Shown here one piece after another: positions 1 to 11,368 of a DNA stretch of 64,000 bases (its first letter is position 1; each line of letters starts with the position of its first letter). The position numbers and the translations under genes were made by a program. The notes beneath the pieces were generated by a model, which was not told the origin of the DNA, did not search any database, and saw only the letters and a list, made by a program, of their open reading frames with translations. Source of the DNA: Lampris incognitus (Eukaryota > Chordata > Actinopteri > Lampriformes > Lampridae); contig NC_079222.1 in assembly GCF_029633865.1 (NCBI RefSeq), positions 31,058,936 to 31,122,935 of the forward strand. The letters are read 5' to 3'.

Positions 1-194
1 GGTGATGTTGGGTGTGTGTATAAGAGTGTGTGTTAGTTGAAAGTACCCTTCAAACCGCTGGCATGTGGCACAGAGCTGAGCGGAGCCGGAGTCTTAAAAT
101 AGGTCTGCAGCAAAAAATAGCTCCCCCCCGTTTTACGTGATAGGAGGGAGGTAGAAGAAAAGGGAAAATTTGTTTATCAAAACTAGAGACCGAG

Positions 195-415
195 GGCGTC
201 TTGATGGCTCGGTCAGATAAATGTGTGCTATCGGGGCTCAGCCTTGATCGCAGTGTCCTGAGTTCGAATCCGGCCATGTGACCTTTGCTTAATGTCTTCC
301 TCTGCTCTTTTCACCTTTTGCTTCCTGTTTGTTTCTATTGTCTTATATCTACCTATCTGTCCGTCTTTCTCTCTCTCTCTCTCTCTCTTTTTTATCTTTT
401 TTCCTGTATCCATGC
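195..415 (+). repeat. tRNA-like SINE fragment
   Basis: A B-box-like GAGTTCGAATCCGG lies at 260-273, preceded by a degenerate GGCTCGGTCAG A-box-like stretch and followed by a CT-rich tail ending in a (CT)n run. This arrangement is typical of tRNA-derived SINEs. No clear target-site duplication was found and the family is not named. Confidence 0.4.
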
Positions 416-657
416 TGATATATACTATATATATAGTATATTAGGGGTGCAATGGTTCAACAAGCCCACTGTTCAGTTTGTAATGTGGTTCTTGGTTGGG
501 TCTTGATTTTGTTTTTGTTTTGTTTTTTACACATTAGGGAGAAGAAAAACTACCATTTCCATTGTTTTCTCGGTATTTTGTCTTATTTGCAGAAATAACA
601 TTTTCCATTCAAACATTAACAATAAAAAAACAATATATAAACAGATACTCTTTCCAG

Positions 658-1015
658 GGTGGCATGGTGGTGCAGTGATTAGCACGGTCGCCTCACAGCA
701 AGAAGGTCCTGGGTTCGAACCCCGGGGTAGTCCAAACCTTGGGGGTCACCCCCGGTCGTCCTCTGTGTGGAGTTCGCATGTTCTCCCCGTGTCTGTGTGG
801 GTTTCCTCCGGGTGCTCCGGTTTCCTGCCACAGTCCAAACACATGTAGGTCAGGTGAATCAGCCATACTAAATTGTCCCTAGGTGTGTGTGTGTCGTCCC
901 TGTGATGGACTGGCGGCCTGTCCAGGGCGTCTCCCTGCCTGCCGCCCAGTGGCTACTGGGATAGGCTCCAGCATCCCGCGACCCTGATTAGGATAAGCGG
1001 CTTGGATAATGGATG
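658..1015 (+). repeat. SINE-A, tRNA-derived SINE
   Basis: The head has an A box (TGGTGCAGTGATTAG) and a B box (GGGTTCGAACCCCGG). The body contains TTTGCATGTTCTCCCCGTG-like sequence and the tail ends GGATAAGCGGCTTGGATAAT. It is bracketed by a near-perfect 14-bp target-site duplication (GATACTCTTTCCAG at 644-657, GATACTCTGCCCAG at 1016-1029; 12 of 14 match). It is full length and defines the family used for the other SINE-A calls. Confidence 0.85.
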
Positions 1016-1237
1016 GATACTCTGCCCAGTAAAAGTGCCACTTTGCCTCCTATTTAAACCAAACATAATGTACTTCCAGTATAACTACGTTTCTCACAAG
1101 ATGAAGTACAACATAACCTCAGCCTGCGTTCACCAGTTCGTCAGCTGAGTGTGAGCTTGTATGGCTCTCATGCAGGCGACGTGTCTGTAACACTGCAGTT
1201 TTCATCTCCCAGTTCTAAACATAATGAACCCTCATGG

Positions 1238-2415
1238 TCAGGTAACTCTCAGTCGCCCAGGAGGTCCGACCGTCGCTGGTGAGAGCTGTGTCGGGGGTTT
1301 GACCCAGTTCGTTCTCACTTCCCTCAGCTCAGTGATTACTTCGTAGGAAAGTGCGTGCAGGGGGGGCAGAGTATAAAGTGGCTCAAGCTTTTTCACCAAC
1401 TTGTGAAATCCTGCATCACTAACAACTGAAAGTGGTGGTAAACCTTTAGCTGTGAAGACCCTGAGAGCTTTGGTTACTAATTTGTCTGGTAGGTCCTCTG
1501 AAAGACAGTGGGAAGAGTTTGTTGTTTCTTCCCTATCAAGTCCGACTATTTTTCCCCCCACCTTTTTCTCCCTAATTGTTTCCGGCCAATTACCCCACCC
1601 TTCCGAGCCATCCCGGTCGCTGCTCCACCCCCTCTGCTGATCTGGGGAGGGCTGCAGACTACCACATGCCTCCTCCGATACATGTGGAGTCGCCAGCCAC
1701 TTCTTTTCACCTGACAGTGAGGAGTTTCGCCAGGGGGACATACTGCGTTGGAGGATCACGCTATTCCCCCCAGTTCCCCCTTTCCCTCGAACAGGCGCCC
1801 CGACCGACCAGAGGAGGCGCTAGTACAGTGACCAGGACACATACCCACATCCGGCTTCCCACCCGCAGACACGGCCAATTGTGTCTGTAGGGACGCCCGA
1901 TCAAGCTGGAGGTAACACGGGGATTCGAACCGGCGATCCTTGTGTTGGTAGGCAGCAAAAGAGACCGCCATGCCTCCCGGACGCCCCTTCAAGTCCGCCT
2001 CTCTCCTCGTTCCAGCCAGGGATATGTTTGGGTGATGCCGGTGTGGATGCCCCATCATGTTAGATGTATTACCGTTAGCATGCCACACACGTGTCAAGCA
2101 GTGCTTGCAAACAGTCTCTTTTTTGTTGATGACCTTCGCGCCCTCGCTGCTGTAGTCACTGCTGAATCCAAAGTGTCCCCACACATCTGACTTAAGAGAC
2201 GACGGTGCGTCCTCAAGCGTTACACTTTCTCTCCCCCATGCCATCTCCACACTGTGTTCTTGCCTCTTAGCCTCCATTCTGTTTCCCTCTTTCCGGGTCA
2301 GCCTACGTGACTCGTCATTGGTACACCGACAGTTTATTGGACAGCTCCTCTCCAGGGACAGGGAAGGGACCGTCCTGCATGCACACAACCTAACAACTTT
2401 TGTTTCCTTGTGCAA
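1238..2415 (-). pseudogene. hAT transposase / ZBED-like remnant
   Basis: On the minus strand, 2,000-2,415 encodes a BED-type zinc finger: SDVWGHFGF, then CKHCLTRV, then HPHRHHP, matching the C-x2-C...H-x3-H spacing of ZBED/hAT proteins. After a SINE-B insertion (1,548-1,988) the homology resumes at 1,238-1,535 with a transposase-like stretch (VTKALRVF, VVSDAGFHKLVKKLEP, LYTLP). The C-terminal catalytic and dimerisation regions are absent. It lies in the long intron upstream of the rabgap1 exons, antisense to that gene. I see a decayed transposase rather than a domesticated gene, because the frame is broken by the SINE and the body is truncated. Confidence 0.75.
1548..1988 (-). repeat. SINE-B inserted in the hAT remnant
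   Basis: Full-length tRNA-derived SINE of the second abundant family (about 440 bp). On the minus strand it has a B box GGTTCGAATCCC-type head, a body with ACTCCACATGTATCGGAGG-type sequence, and a tail near GGAGAAAAAGG. It is flanked by a 12-bp duplication with one mismatch (TCAAGTCCGACT at 1536-1547, TCAAGTCCGCCT at 1989-2000), which shows it landed inside the older transposase sequence. Confidence 0.9.
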
Positions 2416-2829
2416 CCGAAAAACTGCGGCTCACATGTGCTAACTGGGCCGTGGTTTGTGTAGTGAACGGTTCTGTTTTGCATCCCTCGTTTTATATCGC
2501 TCTTCTGGGGATGACAAGTTAAGGAATGCTTGTAATACTCCCAACTAAGCTATATAATTTTACTTTTCCCCACTCACATAGTCCTGAGTTATTCTCCTTT
2601 TCTATTTGAGTGGCTGTAAATACGAGGTTACTCTCATATGGATACTGACAAGTCTTTTAATGTTGAAGGACGTTTCCCCTCTGTAATGGTCCACTTCACC
2701 TCCGTCATGAAGGGTGTGATTTAGCTCTTGCTCATCTGCCTTCAGCAAGATATCTCCGGCAAACAGATTTATTCACACAAATGTCTTGTTGCATGCTCAG
2801 TAATCCAGGAAAGAACATCAAAGAAGGTT

Positions 2830-3992
2830 GAATCAGTTCATCTGGATACATTGTTTATTGACAGATACATTTCATCACTCATCTAAGTGACTTCTTCAGT
2901 CTGGCTGGCTGCAGGTACCCCAACCCTTATAAACAATACAGCTACATAACGACCGAAACCAACGACCAGTTTCATATACAAATATGGGCGTGGCCATTAA
3001 CTGGAGTTACAGTGGCCATGTGTGCTATTCACAGAGGATTTGGGAATGTTTGCAGTCACAGCATTGTAAGATGGCAACAGATGTACTCTTAGGGCCCAGA
3101 CACACCAAACCGACTAGTGGTGACGAAGGCCGACGGTTGCGTCGCCTCACGTCGCCTGCCGTCTGGGCCAAAAAGTAGCATTTGAACACACCGCAAAGGC
3201 TGCAGCCGACGGCTAACTAGCATGTACGTTCTACACTGATTCGCTAAGCTGAACAGCCAATCAGAGTGATCTCTCTCACCGACAGGCTCCACCAATTCGA
3301 TGTGCTGAATCGGCCGAAAAGCTGCCGACAAGGGTCCGGCTAGTGCTGACGGTGCGGGATACACCGCAAAAACTATGGTTCACAGACACTCACCGACGGC
3401 ACGACACTGGCCGTGTGTCAGAGCCCTTAGCCAACTCGGTTCAGGGATGGTTTTTCCCTCTTCACATAGATGGCCTCTTTGACTCCCCGTTCAAACCAGA
3501 ACTCCTTCCTATCAAGGATGAGCACATCATCATCCTTGAAAGAGTGGCCACTGGCCTGTAGATGGTGTAGACTGTGGAGTCCTGGCCTGCCGTGTTAGCT
3601 CTTCTTGTGTTGTGCCATTCTGTTGGCCAGCATCTGTTGACTTTCCCCAACCTACAAGTCACGGCAATGCTCCTGGCACTTAACAGCATGCACTATATTG
3701 CTCTGTTTGTGCCAGGGGACCCGATCCTTGGAGTGGACCAACTTCTGGCGCAGTGTGTTTTGGGGTTTGAAAGCAACTGAGACACGGTGTTTGGAAAATA
3801 CGCATCTCAGCTTTTCCGACACTCCCATCGCATATGGAATCACCGCTGTGTGGGTGGGCACGTTGTCAGCTCAGTGGTGCAGCTTCCTGATGACTCCTGG
3901 TTTGTGCTCCAGTGGACACACAAACTAGGAGTCATTTAGATGAGTGATGAAATGTATCTGTCAATAGATGCTGTATCCAGATGAACTGATTC
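2830..3992 (-). mobile_element. Penelope-like element remnant
   Basis: The two ends are inverted copies of one sequence: it begins GAATCAGTTCATCTGGATAC and ends with its reverse complement, each followed inward by a TTTCATCACTCATCTAA-type motif. The minus strand at 3,462-3,861 carries a degraded GIY-YIG endonuclease-type region (HKQSNIVHAVKCQEHC, then QDSTVYTIYRP, SLIGRSSGLNGE), the C-terminal domain of Penelope-like retroelements. A better copy lies at 38.8-39.1 kb. The reverse transcriptase domain is missing. A Harbinger-like MITE interrupts it at 3,092-3,426. Confidence 0.8.
3092..3426. mobile_element. Harbinger-like MITE nested in Penelope remnant
   Basis: A 335-bp block absent from the related Penelope copy near 38.7 kb. 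Its ends are imperfect inverted repeats (GGGCCCAGACACACC against GGGCTCTGACACACGG). It is flanked by the 3-bp duplication TTA at 3089-3091 and 3427-3429, a target-site length and sequence typical of PIF/Harbinger elements. No coding capacity was seen. Superfamily assignment is inferred from the duplication and the terminal GGG. Confidence 0.7.
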
Positions 3993-4371
3993 AACTTTTT
4001 TTGATTCACACAAACATTTGAGAACAAGCAGACAACAGAAAAATGAACAGCTGATATAATTTGGTGACTAAATACTGTATGCTTTTAGATTTTGACATGA
4101 ATGGCAAAATGTTGGGAATCTTCTGGATTGGAGAGGACTGATGATGGCATTAATTTCATAAAACCATCGTAAGCCACCATTACCACTTTACCAAAATGTT
4201 CAGCTTACCCGCATGCTTTGTGTACTTTGTGGACTTTGTAGTTATCACCCCCACAAAGGAGCTAAAGTAAGTTTGGTTTTGAGATGTTACTGGGGGGAAC
4301 TGCTCGGCCTTGGCAGAGTTTGCGCTTTTCGAGTGCTCTTGTTTTAGATAGGAATATGTATATATAGAGAG

Positions 4372-4817
4372 AGGGCGTCTGAGTAGCGTAGCGGTCCATT
4401 CCGTCGCCTACCAACAAGGGGATCGCCGGTTCGAATCCCCGTGTTACCTCCGGCTTGGTCGGGCGTCCCTACAGACACGATTGGCTGTGTTAGCGGGTGG
4501 GAAGCCGGATGTGGATATGTATGCTGGTCGCTGCACTAGTGCCTCCTCTGAACAGTCGAGGCGCCTGTTTTTGGGGGGGGGGTAACTGGGGGGAATAGAG
4601 TGATCTTCCCACGTGCTACGTCCCCTTGGCGAAACTCCTCACTGTCAAGTGAAAAGAAGCGGCTGGCGACTCCACGTGTATTGGGGGAGGCATGTGGTCA
4701 TCTGCAGCCCTCCCCGGATCAGCCGGGGGGGGGGGGGGGACTGGCAAAGCTCGGAAGAGTGGGGCAATTGGCTGGATACAATTGGGGAGAAAAAGGGAGG
4801 AAAAATCCCCCCAAAAA
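4372..4817 (+). repeat. SINE-B
   Basis: A box TAGCGTAGCGGTCC and B box CGGTTCGAATCCCCG head the element, and the tail is ATTGGGGAGAAAAAGGGAGG. A duplication of ATAGGAATAT occurs at 4348-4357 and 4818-4827, next to TA/GA simple repeats. Confidence 0.85.
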
Positions 4818-4823
4818 ATAGGA

Positions 4824-4837
4824 ATATATATATATAT

Positions 4838-4871
<34 letters not shown>
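4824..4871. repeat. (TA)n(GA)n microsatellite
   Basis: Short TA run followed by about 15 GA units directly at the 3' end of the SINE-B copy. Confidence 0.9.
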
Positions 4872-4873
<2 letters not shown>

Positions 4874-6390
4874 AACTATCTGGGGTACAGCTAAATTTAG
4901 CAACTCTGCCTGCTCGTGTAATGATTTTGTTTCGTGTTTAGTGACATTGTAAAAAAAAAATTCTGTTCCATTGAGACTGGAGTAATCCGTCATAGTGCAG
5001 ATTATTTCTTTGGCAGCAAACAAATGTTTATCTTTCCTCTTTTCTATCATCCAAGTGAAATATAGAGAAAAACACCAAAGGAAATGAAATACCTGCCCTG
5101 CTCTATACGAAGAAAAAAATAGGGGAGATAATGTTTTCTTGAATTGTGGTCATCCCGGGTCTAGGAATACAGGAAAAGGCCTTTACTCACTAAAAAAAAC
5201 TTACAAAAAAAAAAAACAAGAGATGAATGCAGTGGAGCTGATTAAGGAAGAAACGATGAAGACTACCGGAGGGGTAACAAGAGAAGGGAAATGGAGACGT
5301 TGGGTGCAACTGCATCAACCGGAAAGCGAGAGCGAGACTTGTAGGAGGGGAGAGATGGATGTGTCCTAGTCTAAAGAGTGATAGATGTGTAGATGGATTT
5401 AGACTAAAGGAGGATGGAGCTGTGTGCGTGCCGAGGGGAGCGAGGGAGAGAGGGATGCAGGGAGCAGCAACAGGAAGATAAATGGGCTGTCTATAGAGAG
5501 AGGTGGGATGATGAGATGTAGCCGTTAAGATGACTCATGTCACACTGATCTCTCTGTAAGCAGGCGAGTGAAGGTACAGGCGCGTGGGTGTGCGTTCAGG
5601 TTTGTGTATGTGCACGAGCAGGCGTGTGTCTTTGTGGATTTTGGGTGAAGAGGGGTGAAAAAACGAGAGAGAGTGGGAGAGGGAAAAAGTTGGTGCATGA
5701 TCTCGTGCATGTGCCTATGTGTGCGCGCATGTGTGTACTTCTGTTTACATGTGCAGCTGTGTGTGTGTGTGTGTGTGTGTGTAAGGTATTAAATTGGCCA
5801 AGACATGTTGACAACATCACAACATGTGTTTGGTAGTTCTCCAAGTAGTAACAGGAGGCCTCGCTGTAGGAGGGTTGACCTCACTCAGGTCCGCTGTTGT
5901 TCAGGGTTCTTGAGCACACGTGTACACGGTACAGAGATGGATCCTGGCCAGTCAGGATAGGCTGCACTGACCCAAAGTCCACGAGTTTATACACCGAAGG
6001 AAAAACATAAAGGGAGAAGAATGAAGAAAAAAATAATGAGGAGAAGAGCGAGACCAGTCTAAACTGGAACAAAAAGAGGTAAGCTAGCGATAAGCTAGCA
6101 TTAGTTAGGAGTCTTGCAGTCATGCAACTGTCTGCACAGTGGACAGTTTGCATGACTGCAAATGTGTACCGTTATAATACATTTTTCCCATTAGTAGCAT
6201 ATTGTGATCAGGCAAGGTAAAAAGTTAAATAGAACTAACAAAAAGGAAGAAAAACTTATTTCTTTATTTGTTTGTTTATTTATTTATTTTTCAAAAGGCA
6301 CCTCGAACCATGCCTTTGCAGTTATCTTGGCTGGTTTGCCCATCTTGGTCGCCGTCTCTTCACTTTTCCTGTATAGCTTGGCTAGGATTT
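4872..6390. other. intronic stretch without recognised gene
   Basis: Contains purine-rich sequence around 5,200-5,500, a short GT run at 5,757-5,782 and small open frames without recognisable domains or coding character. No exon of rabgap1 was recognised here. Confidence 0.5.
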
Positions 6391-6735
6391 GATGCCATGG
6401 TGGCCCAGTGGTAAGCACTGTCACCTCACAGCAAGAAGGTCCTGGGTTCGAACCCCGGGGCTGTCCAAACCTTGGTGGGTCATCCCAGGTCCTCCTCTGT
6501 GTGGAGGTTGCGTGTTCTCCCCCCGTGTCTGCGGTGGGTTTCCTCCAGGTGCTCCGGTTTCCCCCACGGGGTTTATACCCCTGTCTGTGCCCCTGACCGA
6601 GGCAGTGGGAGAAGAGCTGGGGTTGGTCTCCGGGTGCTGCATGAAGGCGGCAGCCCACTGCTCCTAGCTACACAGATCACAGCTAGGATGGGTTAATTTG
6701 CAGTAACTGAATTTCCCTGAGGAGATTGATAAAGG
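6391..6735 (+). repeat. SINE-A' (variant tail)
   Basis: Shares the SINE-A head (A box TGGCCCAGTGGTAAG, B box GGGTTCGAACCCCGG) and the CATGTTCTCC-type body. It then switches to a different 3' half: a CCCCTGACCGAGG segment, GGTGCTGCATG, and an end in TGAATTTCCC. The same variant occurs at 11,369 and 18,250, so it is a distinct subfamily rather than a truncation. Confidence 0.75.
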
Positions 6736-6754
6736 AAACTTAATATAATTTAAT

Positions 6755-6992
6755 TTAATAGGTTGCATGTTGGTAAAGAGGAGGTTTATGGATGTGGTGA
6801 GGGAGGACATGCAGGTGGCTGGTGTGACAGAGGAGGATGCAGAAGACAGGAAGAGATGGAAACAGGTGATCCGCTGTGGCGACCCCTAACAGGAGCAGCC
6901 AAAAGTAGTAGTAGTAGTAGCAGTAGTAGTAGTAGTAGTAGCAGTAGTAGTAGTAGTAGTAGCAGTAGTAGTAGTAGGAGTAGTAGTAGGTT
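6755..6992 (+). mobile_element. LINE 3' end with (AGT)n tail
   Basis: The sequence around 6,775-6,900 resembles the C-terminal end of a non-LTR retrotransposon of the RTE type as it commonly appears in fish: GGTGTGACAGAGGAGGATGC, GCTGTGGCGACCCCTAACAG, GAGCAGCC. It is followed at once by about 85 bp of AGT/AGC trinucleotide repeats in place of a poly(A) tail. Family placement is from memory of such tails. Confidence 0.5.
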
Positions 6993-8029
6993 GCATTGTT
7001 AGCTCTTATTACTGTACTATCACACTTCTTTGCAGCATATCGATCCTGTGTTATATGGAAAGGCCAGGCGGGATGTTAAGGCGTTCAATTTGGATTCAGG
7101 TTTGACTTTTGAATGTAGAGCACATGTGAGATGATGAATTATTGGCTAAATTTGTGTTGTAGTCTTGCAACTCAAGGCTGCCATCAAACAATTTTCTTTG
7201 CAGAGCCATAGCCCCAAACTATCATGAAATACAGCTTTGAAAATACCAACACCCTATTTTGCATCGAGGAAATCAGTGATCACATGTGACCAGGCTGAAA
7301 ATAACCTCGTGCTTGAGACTAAAATGTTCCTTAAGATGGGTCAGTCTGAAGTGGCACCAGCTGCCAGCGACACGTTTTTCTCACAACCAGGGTGTGTTGC
7401 AGAAACATGTGAAGATGCAGAAACATTGTTCTTATGGCCATTTGGTAATGGTGAACACCCACAATTCCCTGTCTTGGCACCTAATGTGACTAATCTAGAT
7501 GACTGGACCCTGTCTTATCATGAACTGCTGGAAAAAAAGGGGGGGATACCCTCCAACAAAGAAATCCAACACTGCCCACAAATTTGATCAATAAGACTTA
7601 TAAGATTTAAAACTCACAAAGCTATGAACAAGCCAGTATCGTGGCCCAAGATGGCTCTGACAGATTGTTCGATTAGACTCAGACGGTGAGAGAAACTTAA
7701 CAGATCTTGCTCCACCTCAAAAAAGTGGTTAACAAAACCACTGACTTTGTGCTGTCCAGCAAAGCTGTATGGGTGACTTCCAGGTCACCTGTACCTTTCT
7801 CTGATCCTGGGACATCTGCCTCTGAAAAGAGCCGGGCATCATGGTCTATGTAGGCACTTGGTCAGCACCACCGTAACACGTTACCGAGACTGTGTCGAAG
7901 ATCTTCAGCGCTCCACTCTGGGGTGGTAGCGTTTCGTAGGGCGCAAGAAGAAGGAAGTCACTAAGACAAACTGATGGGTTTAAACAGAGACCGACTGATC
8001 ATCCAGTTAAAAGACAGATCAGGATTTTT
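6993..8029. other. intronic stretch, nothing recognised
   Basis: The largest open frame here (7,237-7,587, + strand, 116 codons) contains no motif I can assign. No splice-flanked conserved exon was recognised. Confidence 0.4.
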
Positions 8030-8435
8030 CTTATTTTTCCTCCCCAGTTGTACCCGTCCAATTACCCCACTCTTCCGAACCGTCCCGGTCACTGCTCCAC
8101 CCCCTCTGCCGATCCGGGGAGGGCTGTAGACTACCATATGCTTCCCCTGACACATGTGGAGTCGCCAGCCACTTCTTTTCACCTGACAATAAAGAGTTTT
8201 GCCAGGGGGACGTAGCACGTGGGAGGATCAGGCTAACCCCCCCCCCCGAACAGGTGCAGAGGAGGAACTAGTGGAGTGAACAGGACACATACCCACATCC
8301 AACTTCCCACCTGCAGACACGGCCAATTGTGTCTGTAGGGACACCCGACCAAGCTGGAGGTAACACCGGGATTCGAACCGGCGATCCTCATGTTGGTAGG
8401 CAACGGTATAGACTGCTATGCTACCCAGACGCCCC
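8030..8435 (-). repeat. SINE-B
   Basis: Minus-strand copy of the second SINE family. Its head lies near 8,435 (GGATTCGAACCGGCGATCC on the plus strand is the B box in reverse) and its tail near 8,033. The body has a short internal gap relative to the others. Confidence 0.85.
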
Positions 8436-10254
8436 TGATCAAGAATCTCTGAGCTGGACCATAGCGTAGTATATGATCCAGCCAGAGTGTGAGGGAGTTG
8501 AGCGGTCACAGAGGAGGTGAACAACAGTGGAGGTGATGGGGTGGTGTTAGGTCAGCTGTGTTATAAGGGTGTACCTCATGGGGGCAGGCTGATGTGATCC
8601 AGGCGGATCCTCATCCGGCGCCTTTTCTGGGTGAGGAATAATGCCCGATTGAATTTTCATTTCATTTCATAAAAACAAAAACTCTTTTTTTCTTCTGTTA
8701 ACTGTGAGGAACCAAGTTGAGAGAAGATGCACACATTCCCTCACCCACTAACCATCCACGGGGTCTTGCTCTGAGTCGAGGCCTCCTGGCGGCTTCATGA
8801 GGATATGCCAGAGCTGTACTGAATGTGTCCTCATCATTCTACTGGAATAGATTCAAGCCAGCAGTTTTAAACCCTTTCTGTTGTTTAATTGTGGTTCAAC
8901 TTGCTGCATAAATGTAAGTTAAGGTACTTACCCAGCTAATGGGTTATGCACAAATCATCACCTAAATACTTATCTAATGGAAATAAGCTGCTATTCTCCC
9001 CAATTCCCCAATCGAATAATCAGTTCTGATATTTGCATTTTTGCAAAATGGAAATGGGTTTAAGGCGATGTTGTCCTGCACCGCTGGAATGTTGAGGGAG
9101 GCTGGAAACCATCTGAACGTGGTGATAATAAGACTGTAAAGAAAGATAATGAGAATATAGTTTGTTGTCAAATGTGTAAACATGTTTCTGTGATTGGTAA
9201 ATTAGATTACTGGAAAGGATTTTTGTTCATTAATGATGATAATAATAATAACAATAATAATAATAACTTTACTTATATAGCACTTTTCTGAAACAATGTT
9301 AGAAAGTGTGTCACACAAAAAGAAGATAAAACCAGACAAGGCAAAAATACTAGATGGTTGCTGACCTGTAGGTCGTTGTTGTCTCACCTTTTCAAGAATC
9401 AAATGACCATAAAAAAAACAACTTGGCAACGTAATCAAAATCACACTTTTGTCTTTATTTGCACTACTCAGTAATAACACCGTTATTTGTTTTATTCCAT
9501 TTATTCATGTATATTTATTCATATCCATTATGGCACATATTTCCATTCCCTTTTCATTCATATGACATGTTATTAATGTCTGAACATGTCATCTGACATC
9601 CACCAACTCATTTAGCAGACTAAAAGAGAATTGTGTCGTCAACATTTAAAGCAAAAGAGACATGAAGGGACGTTTCTCCAGTGCTGACATGTTGCATTGT
9701 GTTCAATATTTGAGAGTTAAAATAAAAAGAAATATATAGTATGTAATAGGAAGAAAGACTTTGCAGCCAATAAAATTAGTGTAGACTTTACCTTTTTACA
9801 TTTACTTTCAGCTGACCCGTGTCTGATTATCCCTCTCCTTTCGTAAAAAAAAAGAAGAAAAAAAAGTAAAATATTAATTATACATATCTCTATTAAATTC
9901 AACAAAACTAAGATAAGGTGTTGAATCTCTTTTTTTAATTCAGCACTACAGTGTTGAATTAAAAAAAGAGATCATTGTAAATGTGCCGTCAGCTCATCTA
10001 AGATGCTCAGTATATTCTTCCATTTTGGACAAATTTACTTCAGCTTTTCCCATGTGTTGTCTGTTGCACCATCTCATCCTCATCATGCCGCTGCAGGAAA
10101 ACAACAGAAATAGTCCATAACTTTGCTTTTGACTTGGTTTTGATTCGCTGCATGACTGGGATCCGGCTCAGCAAACACTGCATCCTGTTTCTCAAACAAT
10201 GTCATCGTTTTTTACTCTCCTTACATTTTCTTAATGTAAGACTAAAACATGCTC
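8436..10254. other. intronic AT-rich stretch
   Basis: Holds an (ATA/ATG)n run followed by ACTTTACTTATATAGCAC at 9,228-9,285, a common 3' end of fish LINE/SINE debris. It also holds an inverted repeat at 9,923-9,973 (TTGAATT/AAAAAAGAGAT arms around CAGCACTACAGTG). No exon was recognised. Confidence 0.45.
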
Positions 10255-10506
10255 CTGTTGCAGCACGGTGGCGTCTGGCGGCGCGGTGGTGCAGTGGTTA
10301 GCACGGTCGACTCACAGCAAGAAGGTCCTGGGTTCGAGCCCTGGGGTAGTCCAACCTTGGGGGTCGTCCCGGGTCGTCCTCTGTGTGGAGTTTGCATGTT
10401 CTCCCCGTGTCTGCATGGGTTTTCTCCGAGGGCTCAGGTTTCCTCCCACAGCCCAAAGACATGTAGGCCAGGTGAATCAGCCATACTAAATTGTCCCTAG
10501 GTGTGA

Positions 10507-10558
<52 letters not shown>

Positions 10559-10679
10559 CCCTGTGATGGACTGGCGGCCTGTCCAGGGTGTCCCCTCGCG
10601 TGCCGCCCAGTGACTGCTGGGATAGGCTCCAGCATCCCCGCGACCCTGATTGGGATAAGCGGCTTGGATAATGGTTGGA
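10255..10679 (+). repeat. SINE-A with expanded GT tract
   Basis: Full-length SINE-A flanked by TAAAACATGCTC (10,243-10,254) and TAAAACATCCTC (10,680-10,691). The internal GTGTGAATGTGTG segment has expanded to about 24 GT units at 10,509-10,557. It ends about 285 bp upstream of the first rabgap1 exon in the window. Confidence 0.9.
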
Positions 10680-10964
10680 TAAAACATCCTCTTAATGCAT
10701 TATGTGCAGGCTACGCCAGGTTAGACTTCTTAAGTTATGTGTTTTGGACAGTTGGAGTAGCAACATATTTCACCTGATGGTGGCTGGTGTGCAAGTCACC
10801 TGGTCAAATAGGGTTTGCCTTGCTCAGGTATCAATGTACACATTGGCAGATTCCTTCTGTTGATGTAATTGATGACTTTTGATATTTGTTGCAGCCATAT
10901 TCACAACTCGACTAACTGCCCCATGTTCCCAGTCTTTAAACTGTGTCTCATCTGGTTTTAACAG

Positions 10965-11036
10965 ATCTGCTCCCAGCTGAGTGAACGTCTGGAGAAACAA
11001 CAGACGGCCAATCGAGGAGAACTGGAGAAAATAAGG
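10965..11036 (+). CDS. rabgap1: rabgap1, exon of C-terminal coiled coil
   Basis: RABGAP1 is a cytosolic TBC-domain GTPase-activating protein for Rab GTPases, with an N-terminal PTB domain and a C-terminal coiled coil. This 72-nt exon encodes 24 residues beginning ICSQLSERLEKQQ and ending ELEKIR, which I recognise as a conserved part of the vertebrate RABGAP1 coiled coil. It is preceded by a TTTTAACAG acceptor and followed by a GGTAAGT donor, and it is phase 0 at both ends. The next exon upstream (ending in a GDYKQ-type sequence in mammals) was not found in the first 10.96 kb. The preceding intron is therefore at least that long. Introns on both sides are full of SINEs and MITEs. Confidence 0.93.
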
Positions 11037-11072
11037 GTAAGTTAAATACACAGAGAAACAAAGCCAGACTTA

Positions 11073-11318
11073 TGCCCCTTTTCCACTACATGGTACCAGC
11101 TCGACTCGATTCTACTCGACTCGACTCGACTCGACTCGCAGAGGGTCGTTTTCCATTACCATAACAGCACCCCTCAGTGTAGCTGGTCTGCATTGGTGGT
11201 AGGTGGAAGGTGGTACCAGAAAAGTGGTAACAGTTGATAAAATGCGGGTACTTCCCAGTAATGGAAAACGAAAAAGTCGGGTCGAGTTGAGCCGGTACCA
11301 TGTAGTGGAAACAGGGCA
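11073..11318. mobile_element. Harbinger-like MITE
   Basis: A 246-bp element with inverted ends (TGCCCCTTTTCCACTACATG against TGCCCTGTTTCCACTACATG) flanked by TTA at 11,070-11,072 and 11,319-11,321. It carries an internal (GACTC)n-like run. It starts only 36 bp after a rabgap1 splice donor. The 3-bp TTA duplication points to the PIF/Harbinger group. Confidence 0.8.
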
Positions 11319-11368
11319 TTATACAAAAACATACAGTTCTTTTCTTTGCAGTCAAAGAAAGCAGTTGG

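Noticed and set aside
658..745. tRNA gene candidates at the many A-box/B-box heads
   Set aside because: All continue into SINE bodies shared by many copies, and cloverleaf pairing is degraded. They are tRNA-derived SINEs, not tRNA genes.
6898..6992. Poly-serine open frame
   Set aside because: AGT/AGC trinucleotide tail of a LINE fragment.
7237..7587. 116-codon open frame on the + strand
   Set aside because: No recognised domain, no splice context and no second copy in the window. The length alone is not enough to call a gene.
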